64,000 nucleotides of DNA from Pukyongiella litopenaei (GCF_003008555.2 NZ_CP027665.1:62001-126000); one strand, 5' to 3'; positions 28,815-38,158 are shown, counted from the stretch's first letter. The notes: generated by a model from the letters alone, not told the origin. A program made the numbers and translations.

Positions 28815-29747
28815 GTGCAATTCCATCGTCTGCTGTCCGTGTTTTCCTGCGTGGCTCTCTCGCTTGTCCCGGCCTGGGCCGGCCCGCCGCGCATCATGAC
28901 CGATATCGCGCCCGTCCAGTCTCTGGTGGCGCAGGTGACCGGCACGTTGGGCGCGCCGGATGTGCTGCTGGGCCCCGGCGCATCGCCGCATGGGTTCGCG
29001 CTGCGCCCCTCGCAGGCCCGCGCGTTGCAGCAGGCGGATATCGTCATCTGGATCGGGCCCGAGCTGACGCCATGGCTGACCGATCCGCTGGCCACCCTGT
29101 CACCATCGGCCCAGCGTCTGGCCCTGTTGCAGGCCCCCGGCACCCGGCAGCTGACCTTTGACGACGATCACGCGCACGCCCATGATGACGACGATCACGG
29201 GCACGATCACGCACAGGCCCATGGCGACACCGACCCCCATGCCTGGCTCGATCCGGGCAACGGCATCGCCTGGCTCGCCGCGATCGCCGAGGCGCTGGCC
29301 GAAGCCGATCCCGGCAACGCGGCGCTCTACCGGGAAAACGCCGCGCGCGCGGCGCACGATCTCGCGGCGCTGGACCAGAGGCTCGCGGACCAGCTCGCCG
29401 CCGTTCATGACCGGCCCTTCGTCACCGCCCATGACGGGTATGGCTATTTCGAAACGCGCTATGACCTGACCAACGCAGGGGCGGTGCGGTCGGGCGATGC
29501 CACCGATCCCGGGCCCGCAAGCGTGGCCGACCTGCGCGCGACCCTGCGCGACCACGGCGTGCGCTGCGCGTTCGGCGAACCGCAGAACAGCAACCGCCTG
29601 CTGACGATGCTGGCCGGGGACGCGGATGTCACGGTGGCCCTGCTCGACCCGCTGGGCTCCGGCCTCGAACCGGGCCCGGCGCTTTATGCCCGCCTGCTGG
29701 AAAACCTGGCCGAAACCGTGGCCGCCTGCCTCGGCGCCGGCGGCTGA
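28815..29747 (+). CDS. znuA: Zinc ABC transporter periplasmic binding protein
   Basis: A 310-residue cluster A-I metal-binding protein. The signal peptide (about residues 1-22) ends LVPAWA. The mature protein has GPGASPHGFALRPSQ (first zinc His), a His/Asp-rich loop at about 118-137 (HAHAHDDDDHGHDHAQAHGD), DPHAWLDPGN (second His), and FVTAHDGYGYF (third His). The flexible acidic His loop helps capture zinc. Start GTG 28815 is chosen for the signal peptide and an AGAGG upstream; earlier in-frame ATGs overlap zur and lack family sequence. Confidence 0.93.
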   Translation: MQFHRLLSVFSCVALSLVPAWAGPPRIMTDIAPVQSLVAQVTGTLGAPDVLLGPGASPHGFALRPSQARALQQADIVIWIGPELTPWLTDPLATLSPSAQRLALLQAPGTRQLTFDDDHAHAHDDDDHGHDHAQAHGDTDPHAWLDPGNGIAWLAAIAEALAEADPGNAALYRENAARAAHDLAALDQRLADQLAAVHDRPFVTAHDGYGYFETRYDLTNAGAVRSGDATDPGPASVADLRATLRDHGVRCAFGEPQNSNRLLTMLAGDADVTVALLDPLGSGLEPGPALYARLLENLAETVAACLGAGG

Positions 29748-29774
29748 CCGGCCGCAGATGGCAAGTGTTCAGCC

Positions 29775-29803
29775 CTTGAAGCCCCCGGATGCCGACACTA
29801 AGA
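29775..29803 (+). promoter_or_regulatory. Possible heat-shock (RpoH) promoter of clpP
   Basis: CTTGAA (29775-29780) is followed after about 17 bp by CACTAAG, 58 bp before the clpP start. This roughly fits the alphaproteobacterial RpoH pattern (CTTG, 17-18 bp, CYTAT). The -10 match is weak; ClpP being heat-inducible in many bacteria makes it plausible. Confidence 0.3.
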
Positions 29804-29860
29804 CTTACGAAACGTATCGTCGGGTATGGTCCCGGCGGAAACCAGAGCAGGCAGCCCATC

Positions 29861-30493
29861 ATGTTTGATCCCGTCGATACCTATGCCAACACCCTCGTGC
29901 CGATGGTGGTGGAACAGACCAGTCGCGGCGAACGCGCCTATGACATCTTTTCGCGCCTGCTCAAGGAACGGATCATCTTCATCAACGGTCCGATCCATGA
30001 CGGCATGAGCCATCTCGTCGTCGCCCAGCTGCTGCATCTCGAGGCCGAGAACCCGAACAAGGAAATCTCGATCTACATCAACAGCCCCGGCGGCGTGGTG
30101 ACCAGCGGGCTGTCGATCTATGACACGATGCAATATATCAAGCCGAAATGCTCGACGCTGGTGATCGGCCAGGCGGCGTCGATGGGCTCGGTTCTGCTGG
30201 TGGGCGGCGAGCCGGGAATGCGGTTCTCGCTGCCCAACAGCCGGATCATGGTGCACCAGCCCTCGGGCGGCTACCAGGGCCAGGCCAGCGACATCATGAT
30301 CCACGCGGCCGAGACGCAGAAGCTCAAGGACCGGCTCTATGACATCTATGTCAGACATACCGGCCAGTCCAAGAAAACGGTCGAAAAGGCGCTCGACCGC
30401 GACAATTTCATGTCGCCCGAAGAGGCCAGGGAATGGGGCCATATCGACGAAATCGTCGAGAACCGCGCCAAGGGCGGCGATGACGACGCATGA
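29861..30493 (+). CDS. clpP: ATP-dependent Clp protease proteolytic subunit
   Basis: A 210-residue ClpP that forms the tetradecameric peptidase chamber. The serine protease triad is Ser107 (GQAASMGS), His132 (MVHQPSGG) and Asp181 (LDRDN), with the same spacing as the E. coli enzyme. The start at ATG 29861 gives the normal length. clpX follows after 150 bp. The last residues include the usual HIDEIVENR segment. Confidence 0.97.
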   Translation: MFDPVDTYANTLVPMVVEQTSRGERAYDIFSRLLKERIIFINGPIHDGMSHLVVAQLLHLEAENPNKEISIYINSPGGVVTSGLSIYDTMQYIKPKCSTLVIGQAASMGSVLLVGGEPGMRFSLPNSRIMVHQPSGGYQGQASDIMIHAAETQKLKDRLYDIYVRHTGQSKKTVEKALDRDNFMSPEEAREWGHIDEIVENRAKGGDDDA

Positions 30494-30512
30494 TGCAGGC
30501 GGCCTCTGCCGT

Positions 30513-30530
30513 GCCGCACCCCCCTGCGGC
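30513..30530 (+). terminator. Hairpin between clpP and clpX
   Basis: A 6-bp stem GCCGCA/TGCGGC with a C6 loop lies 20 bp after the clpP stop. It is followed by a short T run at 30541-30544, and then a perfect TTGACA (30543-30548) that may be the -35 box of a separate clpX promoter. Partial termination is plausible; the stem is short. Confidence 0.35.
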
Positions 30531-30643
30531 AAGTCGGGTATTTTGACATTGTGGCGCCTGTCACGCTGCCCTAAGCTGTGCGGTGGGCGGGCGCATGTTT
30601 CCCGGACGTACCGGGGCGGCAACCGAAGCGGGAAAGGTTGAGC

Positions 30644-31912
30644 ATGGCGACGAATTCTAACGGCGACAGCAAGAACACGCTTTATTGCAGCTTCTGCGGC
30701 AAGAGCCAGCACGAGGTTCGCAAGCTGATCGCCGGCCCCACGGTGTTCATCTGCGACGAATGCGTCGAACTGTGCATGGACATCATCCGCGAGGAAACCA
30801 AGGCCAGCGGGCTGAAATCCACCGATGGCGTGCCCACGCCCAAGGATATCTGCCAGGTGCTCGACGATTATGTGATCGGCCAGGCCACGGCCAAGCGGGT
30901 GCTGTCGGTGGCGGTTCACAACCATTACAAGCGGCTCGACCACGCGCAGAAGACCAGCAGCGACATCGAACTGGCGAAATCCAACATCCTGCTGATCGGC
31001 CCCACGGGCTGCGGCAAGACGCTCTTGGCGCAGACGCTGGCGCGGATCCTGGATGTCCCCTTCACCATGGCCGACGCCACCACGCTGACCGAGGCCGGCT
31101 ATGTGGGCGAGGATGTCGAGAACATCATTCTCAAGCTGCTGCAGGCCAGCGAATACAACGTCGAACGCGCGCAGCGCGGGATCGTCTATATCGACGAGGT
31201 CGACAAGATCACCCGCAAGTCCGAAAACCCGTCGATCACCCGCGACGTATCCGGCGAAGGGGTGCAGCAGGCGCTGCTGAAGCTGATGGAAGGCACGGTT
31301 GCCAGCGTGCCGCCGCAGGGCGGACGCAAGCATCCGCAGCAGGAATTCCTGCAGGTCGACACCACCAACATCCTGTTCATCTGCGGCGGGGCATTCGCCG
31401 GGCTCGACAAGATCATCGCCCAGCGTGGCAAGGGCTCGGCGATGGGCTTTGGCGCGGATGTGCGCGACAATGACGAACGCGGCGTGGGCGAGATCTTCAA
31501 GGATCTCGAACCCGAGGACCTGCTGAAATTCGGCCTGATTCCCGAATTCGTCGGCCGCCTGCCGGTTCTGGCCACGCTCGAGGATCTCGACGAGGAGGCC
31601 CTGGTCACCATCCTGACCCAGCCCAAGAACGCGCTGGTCAAGCAGTATCAGCGCCTGTTCGAACTGGAGGACACCGAACTGTCCTTCACCAATGACGCGC
31701 TGAAGGCGATCGCCAAGCGTGCAATCGAACGCAAGACCGGCGCGCGGGGCCTGCGGTCGATCCTCGAGGATATCCTGCTCGACACGATGTTCGAACTTCC
31801 GGGACTCGACAGCGTCACCAAGGTTGTCGTGAACGAAGAGGCGGTGACCTCTGACGCGGCGCCGCTGATGATCCACGCCGACGCCGAACGCGAACCCGCC
31901 ACGGCGGGCTGA
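30644..31912 (+). CDS. clpX: ATP-dependent Clp protease ATP-binding subunit ClpX
   Basis: A 422-residue AAA+ unfoldase that feeds substrates to ClpP. The N-terminal zinc-binding domain uses C15, C18, C37 and C40. Walker A GPTGCGKT is near residue 121, Walker B VYIDEVDK near 185, the pore loop GYVGED near 155, and the IGF-type ClpP-docking region near KHPQQEF-GGAF. Start ATG 30644 gives the canonical N-terminus. Full length. Confidence 0.97.
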   Translation: MATNSNGDSKNTLYCSFCGKSQHEVRKLIAGPTVFICDECVELCMDIIREETKASGLKSTDGVPTPKDICQVLDDYVIGQATAKRVLSVAVHNHYKRLDHAQKTSSDIELAKSNILLIGPTGCGKTLLAQTLARILDVPFTMADATTLTEAGYVGEDVENIILKLLQASEYNVERAQRGIVYIDEVDKITRKSENPSITRDVSGEGVQQALLKLMEGTVASVPPQGGRKHPQQEFLQVDTTNILFICGGAFAGLDKIIAQRGKGSAMGFGADVRDNDERGVGEIFKDLEPEDLLKFGLIPEFVGRLPVLATLEDLDEEALVTILTQPKNALVKQYQRLFELEDTELSFTNDALKAIAKRAIERKTGARGLRSILEDILLDTMFELPGLDSVTKVVVNEEAVTSDAAPLMIHADAEREPATAG

Positions 31913-31917
31913 TCGCG

Positions 31918-32304
31918 ATGCCGGTCCGGCACATCTCGACCGGATCGCCCTTCGAGACGCGGATCGGGTATTCCCGCGCGGTCGTGGCCGATGGCTGGGT
32001 CTTTGTCGCAGGCACCACCGGATATGACTACGCCTCCATGACCATGCCCGAGACGGTCGAGGACCAGTGCCGCAACGCGCTGGCCACGATCGCCGGGGCG
32101 CTGTCCGAAGCCGGGGCCGCGCTGGATGACGTCGTGCGCGTGCGCTACATCCTTCCCAATGCCGCGCTCTGGCCCGCCTGCTGGCCGCTGGTCTCCGAAG
32201 CCTTTGCGCGGGCGCGCCCAGCGGCGACGATGATGGTCGCGGGGCTGCAGGAACCCGAGATGAAGATCGAGATCGAAGTCACCGCGCGCCTGCCCGGGGC
32301 CTAG
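31918..32304 (+). CDS. RidA/YjgF family protein
   Basis: A 128-residue Rid-family protein, 5 bp after clpX. It has the trimeric RidA fold with SRAVVADGWVFVAGTTGYD, EDQCRNALATIAGALSEAGAAL and the C-terminal KIEIEVTARLPG. Members deaminate reactive enamine/imine intermediates; the conserved Arg of RidA proper is not obvious at its usual position, so this may be another Rid subgroup with unknown substrate. Confidence 0.85.
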   Translation: MPVRHISTGSPFETRIGYSRAVVADGWVFVAGTTGYDYASMTMPETVEDQCRNALATIAGALSEAGAALDDVVRVRYILPNAALWPACWPLVSEAFARARPAATMMVAGLQEPEMKIEIEVTARLPGA

Positions 32305-32414
32305 CGCCCCCTGCCCGCGCCGCCGCAGTCAGGCTCAGCCCCTCCGTTTTCGCCTGTCGCCCGGATGTCCATCCGCGCGGCGATTGCCGACATCCCCGCG
32401 CCGCGCCCCGATAT

Positions 32415-32450
32415 GTTACATCCGCGGGCGCACAATCCCATACCTGTAAC
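32415..32450. promoter_or_regulatory. Long-spaced inverted repeat upstream of the paa operon
   Basis: GTTACA (32415-32420) and TGTAAC (32445-32450) form perfect 6-bp arms separated by 24 bp. The layout, short arms with a long spacer, recalls PaaX operators, and a PaaX-type gene closes the operon. It is followed by a T-rich run and a weak TTGAGC/TAAATC promoter pair (32458-32486). The first part of this 414-bp gap (32305-32410) shows no supported feature. Confidence 0.35.
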
Positions 32451-32481
32451 TTTTTTCTTGAGCAAATCTGCATTCACAGCT

Positions 32482-32503
32482 AAATCGACCATGCGGTCGG
32501 TTT
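32482..32503. promoter_or_regulatory. 22-bp imperfect palindrome upstream of paaA
   Basis: AAATCGACC and GGTCGGTTT (9-bp arms, 8 of 9 pairing, 4-bp centre) overlap the possible -10 region and precede a strong ribosome-binding site at 32507. It could be an operator for a TetR-type PaaR-like repressor, or a small hairpin followed by T residues acting in the leader. Which of the two cannot be decided from sequence alone. Confidence 0.35.
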
Positions 32504-32518
32504 TGTGAGGAGGATCCG

Positions 32519-32677
32519 ATGCCAGCAACCACCCCGACGGGCGTTCAAAGCGCGGCAGCGCCGATCCGGCAGAAAATTCTGGCGCGACGGTGCGACCGTG
32601 GCGACAATGCGGTCAGGCCGGGGGTGGCAGAAGCACGGCGACCGGAGCGCCGGACCGCCCGCCGCCCCGCGGCATGA
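32519..32677 (+). CDS. Small Arg-rich ORF upstream of paaA (possible leader peptide)
   Basis: An open frame of 52 codons starts at ATG 32519 after a near-perfect GAGGAGG Shine-Dalgarno sequence with 5-nt spacing, and stops at 32677, 41 bp before paaA. The predicted peptide is rich in Arg, Ala and Pro, with no recognisable domain. The strong ribosome-binding site suggests translation, perhaps as a leader that couples to paaA, but the composition is also what random GC-rich sequence would give. Confidence 0.3.
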   Translation: MPATTPTGVQSAAAPIRQKILARRCDRGDNAVRPGVAEARRPERRTARRPAA

Positions 32678-32718
32678 CACCGATCCCCGCTGGCGTCTAA
32701 CTGGGAAGGAACGCGCAG

Positions 32719-33693
32719 ATGTATGCACAGATGGTCAAGTCCGGCGCCGCCGATGACAGCCCCGAGGCCCGGGCCTTCCAGGCCCGGATCGACGCCGGCG
32801 AAAAGATCGAACCCAAGGACTGGATGCCCGAGGGCTATCGCAAGACGCTGATCCGCCAGATCGGCCAGCACGCCCATTCCGAAATCGTCGGGCAACTGCC
32901 CGAGGGCAACTGGATCACCCGCGCGCCGACGCTCGAGCGCAAGGCGATCCTGCTGGCCAAGGTGCAGGACGAGGCCGGGCACGGGCTCTACCTCTATTGC
33001 GCCGCCGAAACGCTGGGCGTCAGCCGCGACGACCTGACCCGCGACCTGCTGTCGGGCAAGATGAAATACAGTTCGATCTTCAACTATCCCACCCTGACAT
33101 GGGCCGACATGGGTGCAGTCGGCTGGCTGGTCGACGGGGCCGCGATCATGAACCAGGTGCCGCTGCAGCGCACCTCCTACGGCCCCTATTCCCGCGCGAT
33201 GATCCGCATCTGCAAGGAGGAATCGTTCCACCAGCGGCAGGGCTACGACATCATGATGAAGATGGCCGGCGGCACCGCGGAACAGAAACGGATGGCGCAG
33301 GATGCGCTGGACCGGTTCTGGTATCCGTCGCTGATGATGTTCGGCCCCTCGGACAAGGATTCGGTCCATTCCGCCCAGTCGATGGCGTGGAAGATCAAGA
33401 TGAACACCAATGACGAGCTGCGGCAGAAATTCGTCGATCAGACCGTGCCGCAGGCCGAGTATCTGGGCCTGACCGTGCCGGACCCGGACCTGACATGGAA
33501 CGAGGACAAGGGCGGATATGATTTTTCCGAACCGGACTGGTCCGAATTCTTCGAGGTGATCAAGGGCAACGGCCCCTGCAACACCGAACGCCTGGCCGCC
33601 CGCAACGCGGCATGGGACGACGGCAAATGGGTGCGCGACGGGCTTCTGGCCCATGCGCAGAAACGTGCAGCACGAAAGGTGGCAGCAGAATGA
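32719..33693 (+). CDS. paaA: Phenylacetyl-CoA epoxidase catalytic subunit
   Basis: A 324-residue ferritin-like di-iron oxygenase subunit that epoxidises the ring of phenylacetyl-CoA. The diiron ligands are expected in KVQDEAGHG (ExxH) and [12 protein letters not shown] (ExxH) together with two further Glu residues. The protein is full length (E. coli PaaA is about 309 residues). First enzyme gene of paaABCDE; the stop overlaps the paaB start (ATGA). Confidence 0.97.
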   Translation: MYAQMVKSGAADDSPEARAFQARIDAGEKIEPKDWMPEGYRKTLIRQIGQHAHSEIVGQLPEGNWITRAPTLERKAILLAKVQDEAGHGLYLYCAAETLGVSRDDLTRDLLSGKMKYSSIFNYPTLTWADMGAVGWLVDGAAIMNQVPLQRTSYGPYSRAMIRICKEESFHQRQGYDIMMKMAGGTAEQKRMAQDALDRFWYPSLMMFGPSDKDSVHSAQSMAWKIKMNTNDELRQKFVDQTVPQAEYLGLTVPDPDLTWNEDKGGYDFSEPDWSEFFEVIKGNGPCNTERLAARNAAWDDGKWVRDGLLAHAQKRAARKVAAE

Positions 33694-34022
33694 GCTCGGT
33701 CGGAAACGCATATCCCGTCACCGAAGGCGACGCCCCGAAACGTCATGAATGGCCGCTGTGGGAAATCTTCATCCGCGGCCAGCACGGCATGAGCCACCGC
33801 CATGTGGGGTCGCTGCACGCACCCGACGCGGAAATGGCAATCAAGAATGCCCGCGATGTCTATACCCGCCGCAACGAAGGCGTGTCGATCTGGGTGGTCG
33901 AAGCGCGCCATATCTCGGCGTCGTCGCCGTCGGACAAGGGGCCGTTCTACGAGCCTTCGGAATCCAAGGTCTATCGCCACCCGACCTTTTTCGACATTCC
34001 CGACGAAGTGGGGGCGATGTGA
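33690..34022 (+). CDS. paaB: Phenylacetyl-CoA epoxidase subunit B
   Basis: A 110-residue small structural subunit of the epoxidase. Family sequence [31 protein letters not shown] is followed by [18 protein letters not shown]. It bridges PaaAC heterodimers in the complex. The start overlaps paaA and the last base overlaps the paaC start codon. Confidence 0.95.
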   Translation: MSSVGNAYPVTEGDAPKRHEWPLWEIFIRGQHGMSHRHVGSLHAPDAEMAIKNARDVYTRRNEGVSIWVVEARHISASSPSDKGPFYEPSESKVYRHPTFFDIPDEVGAM

Positions 34023-34783
34023 TGGACGCGAATGCGGCCCTGTTCCAGTTCCTGCTGCGGATGGGGGACAACACGCTCGTGCTGGGTCATCGGGTCAGCG
34101 AATGGTGCGGCCATGCCCCGGTGCTCGAAGAGGATATCGCGCTCGCCAATACCGCGCTGGACCTGATCGGGCAGACGCAGATGTGGCTCGGGCTGGCCGG
34201 CGAGATCGAGGGCAAGGGCCGCACGGCGGACGATCTGGCAATGCTGCGCGACGCCTGGGATTTCCGGAACCTCCTGCTGGCCGAACAGCCCAACGGCGAT
34301 TTCGGCCAGACCATGATGCGCCAGTTCCTGTTCGATGCCTGGCATCGGATCATGCTGGAACGGCTGGCCGACTCCGGCGATGGCCGCGTGGCCGGGATTG
34401 CCGCCAAGGCGCTGAAAGAGGCGCGCTATCACGTCGAACGGTCGGCGGACACGGTCATCGGCCTGGGCGACGGCACCGAGGAAAGCCATGCCCGGATGCA
34501 GGCGGCGCTGGATCTGCTCTGGCCCTATGTCGGCGAAATGTTCGCCCCCGACAACGTGGATGCGGCGATGACGCAGACGGGCATCGCCCCCGATCCGGCG
34601 GATCTGCGCCCGGATTACGACGCCCATGTGCTCAAGGTGCTGGGCGAGGCCACGTTGCAGGTTCCCGAAGGAACCTTTGCCCATGGCGGCGGCAAGGCCG
34701 GGTTTCGCCATTCCGAGCATCTGGGCCATCTGCTGACGCAGATGCAGTGGCTCCAGCGCGCCTATCCCGGCGCAACCTGGTAG
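34022..34783 (+). CDS. paaC: Phenylacetyl-CoA epoxidase structural subunit C
   Basis: A 253-residue ferritin-like partner of PaaA that lacks a working metal site in the known enzyme. Recognisable stretches are LLRMGDNTLVLGHRVSEWCGHAPVLEEDIALANTALDLIGQ in its N-terminal third, LKEARYHVERSADTVIGLGDGTEES, and GFRHSEHLGHLLTQMQ near the end. PaaA and PaaC form the core heterodimer. Confidence 0.95.
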   Translation: MDANAALFQFLLRMGDNTLVLGHRVSEWCGHAPVLEEDIALANTALDLIGQTQMWLGLAGEIEGKGRTADDLAMLRDAWDFRNLLLAEQPNGDFGQTMMRQFLFDAWHRIMLERLADSGDGRVAGIAAKALKEARYHVERSADTVIGLGDGTEESHARMQAALDLLWPYVGEMFAPDNVDAAMTQTGIAPDPADLRPDYDAHVLKVLGEATLQVPEGTFAHGGGKAGFRHSEHLGHLLTQMQWLQRAYPGATW

Positions 34784-34784
34784 G

Positions 34785-35243
34785 ATGAAACCGGCGGTCG
34801 AAGACATCTGGGGCTGGCTCGACCAGGTGCCCGACCCCGAGATCCCGGTGATCTCGGTGGTCGACCTGGGGATCGTCCGCGACGTCGCCTGGGATGGCGA
34901 CACGCTCGAGGTCGCGGTCACGCCCACCTATTCCGGCTGCCCGGCGACCCGCGTCATCTCGATGGATATCGAAACCGCGCTGCGTGACCACGGCATCGAC
35001 GCGTTGCGGATCAGCACCCGGATCTCGCCGCCCTGGACCACCGACTGGCTCAGCGCCAAGGGGCGCGCGAAGCTCGAGGATTACGGCATCGCGCCACCGC
35101 AACCGGCCGGCGGCCCGGAACGCTGCCCGCATTGCGGCGACACCGACGTGGTGCGCGTCAGTCAGTTCGGCTCGACCCCGTGCAAGGCCCATTGGCGCTG
35201 CAACGGCTGTCTCGAACCCTTCGACTATTTCAAATGCATCTGA
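34785..35243 (+). CDS. paaD: Phenylacetate degradation protein PaaD (epoxidase maturation)
   Basis: A 152-residue protein with an N-terminal MIP18/DUF59 domain (VPDPEIPVISVVDLGIVRDV; TYSGCPATRVI) and a C-terminal Cys-rich zinc-ribbon-like tail (CPHCGDTD, CKAHWRCNGC). It is needed for epoxidase activity in vivo and is thought to assist iron-sulfur assembly or repair. It starts 1 bp after the paaC stop. Confidence 0.94.
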   Translation: MKPAVEDIWGWLDQVPDPEIPVISVVDLGIVRDVAWDGDTLEVAVTPTYSGCPATRVISMDIETALRDHGIDALRISTRISPPWTTDWLSAKGRAKLEDYGIAPPQPAGGPERCPHCGDTDVVRVSQFGSTPCKAHWRCNGCLEPFDYFKCI

Positions 35244-35255
35244 GGAACAGGTCCC

Positions 35256-36326
35256 ATGGCGCGATTTCATGAACTGACGGTGACCGATGTCAGGAAAACC
35301 ATCCGCGATGCGGTGGTGGTGTCGCTGGCCCCGGAAAACGGCGCGGATTTCGATTTCATCCCCGGCCAGTACCTGACCTTCCGCCGCGATTTCGACGGCA
35401 CCGAGCTGCGCCGGTCCTATTCGATCTGCGCCGGCCGTGGCGACGGGCTGTTGCAGGTGGGCATCAAGCGGGTCGACGGCGGCGCCTTCTCGACCTGGGC
35501 CAACGAGGCTCTCGAACCCGGCATGGTGATCGAGGCGATGGCGCCAATGGGCAGTTTCCACACCCCGATCGACCCGGCAAGGGCCCGCAACTATCTCGGT
35601 TTCGCGGGCGGCTCGGGGATCACCCCGGTGCTGTCGATCCTCAGGACCGTGCTTGCCGAGGAACCCCGCAGCACCTTCACGCTGGTCTATGCCAACAAGG
35701 GCGTGAACACGATCATGTTCCGCGAGGAACTGGAGGATCTGAAGAACCTGCATATGGGGCGGCTGAACGTCATCCATGTGCTGGAGGCGGACGCGCAGGA
35801 AATCGAACTGTTCACAGGCCTCGTCGACCAGTCCAAATGCGCGGCCCTGTTCGACCACTGGATCGACATCGGCAGCATCGACCGGGCGTTCATCTGCGGC
35901 CCCGAGCCGATGATGCTGGGCATCGCCGCGGCGCTGCGTGACCACGGGCTGAGCGACGAGCAGATCAAGTTCGAGCTGTTCGCGTCATCCCAGCCGGGAC
36001 GGATCGCGCGCAAACCGGCTGCTTCGGGCGATGCGGGCACCGCGGCCAGGGCGACGCAGGCGACGATCACCATGGACGGCACCGCGCGCACATTCGAGAT
36101 GGGCAAGGACGTGACCATTCTCGACGCGGCGCTCGAAAACGCGCTGGACGCGCCCTTTGCCTGCAAGGCCGGGGTCTGTTCGACCTGCAAATGCAGGGTT
36201 CTCGAAGGCGAGGTCGAGATGGTCGCCAACCACGCGCTCGAGGATTACGAGGTCGCGCAGGGCTATGTCCTGTCCTGCCAGTCCTATCCCGTCACCGACC
36301 GCGTGGTCGTCGACTACGACCAATAG
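35256..36326 (+). CDS. paaE: Phenylacetyl-CoA epoxidase reductase subunit
   Basis: A 356-residue oxidoreductase that passes electrons from NADPH to PaaA. The N-terminal ferredoxin-reductase half has RRSYSICAG (FAD) and FAGGSGITPVLSILRT (nucleotide binding). The C-terminal plant-type 2Fe-2S ferredoxin domain has CKAGVCSTCKC and a fourth Cys in VLSCQSYP. Full length. The next gene follows after 12 bp. Confidence 0.96.
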   Translation: MARFHELTVTDVRKTIRDAVVVSLAPENGADFDFIPGQYLTFRRDFDGTELRRSYSICAGRGDGLLQVGIKRVDGGAFSTWANEALEPGMVIEAMAPMGSFHTPIDPARARNYLGFAGGSGITPVLSILRTVLAEEPRSTFTLVYANKGVNTIMFREELEDLKNLHMGRLNVIHVLEADAQEIELFTGLVDQSKCAALFDHWIDIGSIDRAFICGPEPMMLGIAAALRDHGLSDEQIKFELFASSQPGRIARKPAASGDAGTAARATQATITMDGTARTFEMGKDVTILDAALENALDAPFACKAGVCSTCKCRVLEGEVEMVANHALEDYEVAQGYVLSCQSYPVTDRVVVDYDQ

Positions 36327-36338
36327 GAGACAGCGCCC

Positions 36339-37103
36339 ATGTCGGAAGAGATGAACATCACCGAATACCTCGCCCGCGGCGGCCGCCTGACCAACCCGGC
36401 CAACGTGCCACCCCGCTACCGGGCCGAACTGATGAAGATCATGGCCACATTCGTCGACAGCGAACTGGCCGGCGCGGCCGGGTTTGCCGACGTGATCAAC
36501 GCCGGGCCGGGCATCAAGGAACGGATCGCGGCGGCGCGTATCGTGCTGGAGAAGACCGACAACGCCGACAGGGTGTTGCGGATCATGGGCGAATTCGGCG
36601 CCGATACCGACCGCTATGCGACCCACCATCCCTGGACCGACCGCCTGCCCCGCGACACCGCGCCGGGCAGCACCCGCAGCGCCCATGACATGCGCCTGTC
36701 GGTTCTGAACTACCCGCTCGACGGCTGGACCGACGCGGTGGTGATGAACCTGTGCATGGGGCTGGGCGTCTGCGTGCAGCTCGACGAGATGGTCAAATGC
36801 TCCTACCAGCCGCTGGCCGATGCGATCCGCACCGTCCTGCCGGTGGAACGGCGCCATGCGGAACTGGCCGAGGAAGGGATCGTCCGGTTGCTGGAAAGCG
36901 GCGGGACCGATGCGGTGGCGGAGAGCCTCGCCTATTGGCATCCGCGCGTGTCCGCGATGTTCGGCGACATCAGCGCCGGGCGCATGGCGCAGCTGAGGGA
37001 CTGGGGGCTGCGCGACCAGCCCGGCCCGAACCTGCGCGCGCTGTGGCAGGAACGTCTGGACCAGGCGCTGGACCGGCTCGGCCTCACCTTTCGTGCAGCC
37101 TGA
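36339..37103 (+). CDS. Ferritin-like PaaA/PaaC-related protein
   Basis: A 254-residue helical protein that looks related to the phenylacetic acid catabolic (PaaA/PaaC) ferritin-like family. Candidate ligand residues are Glu in DSELAGAAGF, an ERRHAEL segment (ExxH), and Glu in GEFGADTDRYATHH. It is not one of the five standard Paa epoxidase subunits. It lies between paaE and the PaaX-type regulator, in the same operon, so a role in the pathway is likely; whether it binds iron is unclear. Confidence 0.6.
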   Translation: MSEEMNITEYLARGGRLTNPANVPPRYRAELMKIMATFVDSELAGAAGFADVINAGPGIKERIAAARIVLEKTDNADRVLRIMGEFGADTDRYATHHPWTDRLPRDTAPGSTRSAHDMRLSVLNYPLDGWTDAVVMNLCMGLGVCVQLDEMVKCSYQPLADAIRTVLPVERRHAELAEEGIVRLLESGGTDAVAESLAYWHPRVSAMFGDISAGRMAQLRDWGLRDQPGPNLRALWQERLDQALDRLGLTFRAA

Positions 37104-37920
37104 CGCCGCCCTCATCCCCTTCCCCGGCCCCGGCCCGGGGTGGACACCCGGGATCGACGGGCTGGTCGATTGCCTGCTGGGCGACCGGCCACCGCGGGTC
37201 TGGTCGCTGCTGGTCACCATCTTCGGAGACCTCGCCCGCGACGGCAGCGCCCGGCTCGGGGGTCAGTTGATCAACCGGCTCACCGACCGGATGCGGCTGA
37301 AACCCGAGGCGGTCCGCGTCGCCCTGCATCGCCTGCGCAAGGACAGCTGGATCGAAAGCGAGCGCGCCGGTCGGCAGAGCCTCTACCGCCTCACGCCCTC
37401 CGGGCGCACCCAGAGCCGCGCCGCGTCCCCGCTGATCTATGCGCGCACCGCACCGGCCGAGCTGGCATGGCTGGTGCTCGCGGACCGGACCGAGATGCCA
37501 GAGGGCGCCGCCTCCGGGATCGTGTGGATCCTGCCTCATGCGGGGCTGACCACGTATCCGCCGCGCGATCCCGGCCACCTGCACCTGCCCCTGCCCGCCG
37601 ACACCCATGTGCCCGGCTGGATCAGGACCCGGGTCTGCGACGAAAACCTGGTGCGGATGGCCCACGAATTCGAGGCGCGGCTGGTCCGGCTCGATGATCT
37701 CTGCGGCTCCCGGCCCCGTTTCGGCCCGATCGAAACCGCCATGCTGCGGGTGCTGCTGGTCCATGGCTGGCGCCGGATCGCGCTGAAGGCACCCACCCTG
37801 CCCGATCACGTCTTTCCCGAGACCTGGCGCGGCGGCAGTTGCCGCAGCCGGGTCACCGCACTGCTGGACCGCCTGCCCCGCCCGCATCCGGATGACCTGG
37901 TCGCCGACATCACGGCCTGA
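37093..37920 (+). CDS. PaaX-family transcriptional regulator
   Basis: A 275-residue protein with an N-terminal winged HTH (RVWSLLVTIFGDLARDG; LKPEAVRVALHRLRKDSWIESERAGRQSLYRLT spans the recognition helix and wing) and the PaaX C-terminal domain (HGWRRIALKAPTLPDHVFPETWRG). PaaX represses phenylacetate genes and is released by phenylacetyl-CoA. The start is GTG 37093, overlapping the previous stop by 11 bp. The candidate operator at 32415-32450 would allow autoregulation of the operon. Confidence 0.85.
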   Translation: MQPDAALIPFPGPGPGWTPGIDGLVDCLLGDRPPRVWSLLVTIFGDLARDGSARLGGQLINRLTDRMRLKPEAVRVALHRLRKDSWIESERAGRQSLYRLTPSGRTQSRAASPLIYARTAPAELAWLVLADRTEMPEGAASGIVWILPHAGLTTYPPRDPGHLHLPLPADTHVPGWIRTRVCDENLVRMAHEFEARLVRLDDLCGSRPRFGPIETAMLRVLLVHGWRRIALKAPTLPDHVFPETWRGGSCRSRVTALLDRLPRPHPDDLVADITA

Positions 37921-38158
37921 TCGCACCGGGTGCGGGCCGCGACCGGCAAATCGCCGCTGACCCACCCCGCAACGCCGCATCGGGCCGGACGCGGATGTTG
38001 TGCGACTCAGAAATTCGCCCTACACTCAATTATTGTTTTATTCGCGCATACGTTGCGTTGCCATTTGTTTCCCGCATTCGCCGAAAGGTGGTTATTGCTG
38101 TGGCTGGCCGTGAAAAAGTAGTTTCGTCTGTCCCGATCCGCCAGGGGGGACAAAGCTG
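37921..38158 (+). other. AT-richer leader before the contractile injection operon
   Basis: This 238-bp gap holds no gene. Its middle (38020-38110) is distinctly AT-rich for this genome (for example ACTCAATTATTGTTTTATTC), as expected for a promoter region. A GGGGGGA ribosome-binding site lies just before the ATG at 38159. I could not choose a clear -35/-10 pair. Confidence 0.4.

Noticed and set aside
29163-29230. Repetitive GAT/CAC-rich stretch that looks like a DNA repeat
   Set aside because: It encodes the His/Asp-rich zinc-binding loop of ZnuA and is explained by protein function.
32505-32756. An 83-codon plus-strand frame running into paaA
   Set aside because: It overlaps the paaA start in another frame, is Arg-rich, and lacks its own ribosome-binding site; the 52-codon frame at 32519 is better placed.
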